Shown here: piece by piece, positions 63,184-64,000 of the stretch
How the letters are laid out: every line of letters starts with the position of its first letter
Position numbering within the stretch: the stretch's first letter is position 1
Origin: Paraburkholderia sp. BL23I1N1
Lineage (GTDB): Bacteria > Pseudomonadota > Gammaproteobacteria > Burkholderiales > Burkholderiaceae
DNA length: 64,000 nt
NCBI RefSeq assembly: GCF_003610295.1
Contig: NZ_RAPV01000002.1
Location: 62,001-126,000 of the forward strand
Reading direction: 5' to 3'
Program-made: the position numbers and the translations under genes
The notes under the pieces: generated by a model
Seen by the model: the letters and a program-made list of their open reading frames with translations, nothing else
Database searches by the model: none
What the model was told of the DNA's origin: nothing

Positions 63184-63420
63184 TCAAAATCGGCTCGCAA
63201 GGTCCGGCACCGCAAGGGCGACAATCAGCGCTGGCAACATCATCACGATTCCCATCTTGAGGAACTCGAACGCGCCTACCTGAACGCGTTCGCGCCGGAG
63301 TGCGCTCGACCACAGAAGCGTAGCAAGAGACCCGGTATCACCGAGAACGATGGACGTTTCATCGGGATGCAGATGGAATGCACAGAAGAAGCATATCCAA
63401 AGCGAAAAAGGGGCCGGGCG
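63184..63420 (-). pseudogene. arsB: ArsB-type arsenite efflux pump, C-terminal remnant
   Basis: Reading leftward, about 75 codons give DETSIVLGDTGSLATLLWSS, ALRRERVQVGAFEFLKMGIV and MMLPALIVALAVPDLASRF before a stop at 63184-63186. These resemble the last two transmembrane helices of ArsB (GSLATLLW, then LRR-, then a hydrophobic helix near the end). The frame is lost upstream of about 63420. No other part of ArsB is in the window. A decayed efflux gene beside an intact arsenic island is the simplest reading. Confidence 0.6.
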
Positions 63421-63609
63421 TTCCGGGCCGCCTTCTCGCGCGATTGTCCTATCTAGTCCTCTCCAGGTCTCCAGCTCTCCGGCCGTCGGCGATTTTAAGA
63501 GTTGCTTAAGTTTGCCGCCCTACTCTCAAATCGACGCGGTGTAGATGTACAGTTCTTGGCCGACCTTTGGGGGGCGCAGAGCAATTCTCGCACCGCCTGG
63601 AGTGATGTC

Positions 63610-64000
63610 ATGCACACCGGAAATCTGATGCGCGCACGGCTCGTGGTATGTCTGGTGGCGGCTTTGTCTGCCGGATGCATGCCCCGGTCGGCCCAGCCGT
63701 CGGTCGCGCCGGATGCGGTAATCACCGGCGCTAAACCCGCGACGCAGCACCAACCAGCGCCAGGGATTGTGACGGACTTTGCGGATATCGTGCGGCGGAA
63801 CGGGCCTGCGGTGGTCAATATCAGTGCAGCTCGCGGGAGGTCCGTCGCCAATCTGACGCCGCTCTGGCCACCCGCGTCGAACGAACATGACCCATTTGTC
63901 CAATTTTTCAGACAATTCTCGCCCGGCCGGCCCAGTGAAAGCATATTGTCGTCGGGAACCCTCGGCTCCGGCTTCATCATCAGCTCGGATGGATACATCC
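63610..64000 (+). CDS. HtrA/DegP-type serine protease, N-terminal part (runs off window)
   Basis: The frame starts at an ATG at 63610 (MHTGNLMRARLVVCLVAALS), with GGAG about 9 bases upstream and a lipobox-like LSAGC. A linker follows, then DFADIVRRNGPAVVNISAAR and the trypsin-like opening GTLGSGFIISSDGYI. This is the N-terminus of periplasmic DegP/DegQ-type proteases, with the His of the triad just beyond the edge. The second Met at 63628 is an alternative start. It may respond to envelope stress. It is probably lipid-anchored or periplasmic. Confidence 0.8.
   Translation, partial: MHTGNLMRARLVVCLVAALSAGCMPRSAQPSVAPDAVITGAKPATQHQPAPGIVTDFADIVRRNGPAVVNISAARGRSVANLTPLWPPASNEHDPFVQFFRQFSPGRPSESILSSGTLGSGFIISSDGYI

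Overview
The window looks like a piece of a Paraburkholderia/Caballeronia/Burkholderia-type genome. Supporting signs are a BPSL0761-family protein, a DUF6471 protein, a phasin, paired CspA genes and an Hfq paralogue, with high-GC, densely coded DNA. No tRNA, rRNA or CRISPR array was seen. It is largely accessory DNA: a Tn7-like transposition module with cargo, a small catabolic cluster, and a large metal and arsenic stress region, separated by decayed genes.

Region 1-3.3 kb is scrap: an IS630-type transposase running off the left edge, remnants of an SRAP (YedK) protein and an isochorismatase-like hydrolase, and an XRE regulator with a frameshifted partner. Region 3.7-12.4 kb holds a leftward operon tnsC-tnsD-tniQ-tnsA-tnsB with imperfect repeats beyond tnsB that may be TnsB-binding sites. 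The ATPase has altered Walker A and B motifs. Region 12.4-19.0 kb looks like cargo: DUF6471, BPSL0761, an HTH-HAD fusion, an HTH protein, a coupled pair of unknown membrane proteins and a frameshifted DUF262 gene.

Region 19.6-26.5 kb is a hydroxyacid catabolic cluster: a truncated FMN-dependent dehydrogenase, a LysR regulator and an MFS transporter leftward, and a 2-hydroxyacid dehydrogenase, RraA protein, MFS transporter and SMP-30 lactonase rightward. Region 26.8-35.6 kb has a hybrid histidine kinase with an acylphosphatase, a divergent response regulator, a phasin, an Hfq paralogue, a cold-shock gene and several small proteins.

Region 35.9-47.5 kb is a metal and envelope stress block. An ECF sigma factor and its NrsF (DUF1109) anti-sigma partner diverge from a bufferin operon (BufA precursor, MNIO enzyme BufB, BufC, DoxX protein), with a GTAACC-N16-CGAA promoter motif in between. 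Thioredoxin, CcdA, a methyltransferase, CDF and NRAMP-like transporters, PhoU, a PII-like protein and a broken copper-storage gene follow.

Region 48.1-63.4 kb is an arsenic island: arsN2-arsH-arsC leftward, arsR-arsI-two LMW-PTP arsenate reductases-aqpS rightward, then the arsenite oxidase system aioXSR (ending in a second acylphosphatase) divergent from aioBA-moaA, with a sigma-54 promoter before aioB. The only arsenite efflux pump sequence recognised is a decayed C-terminal piece of ArsB. The island can oxidise arsenite, reduce arsenate, degrade or oxidise organoarsenicals and move arsenite through an aquaporin. An HtrA-type protease starts at the right edge.
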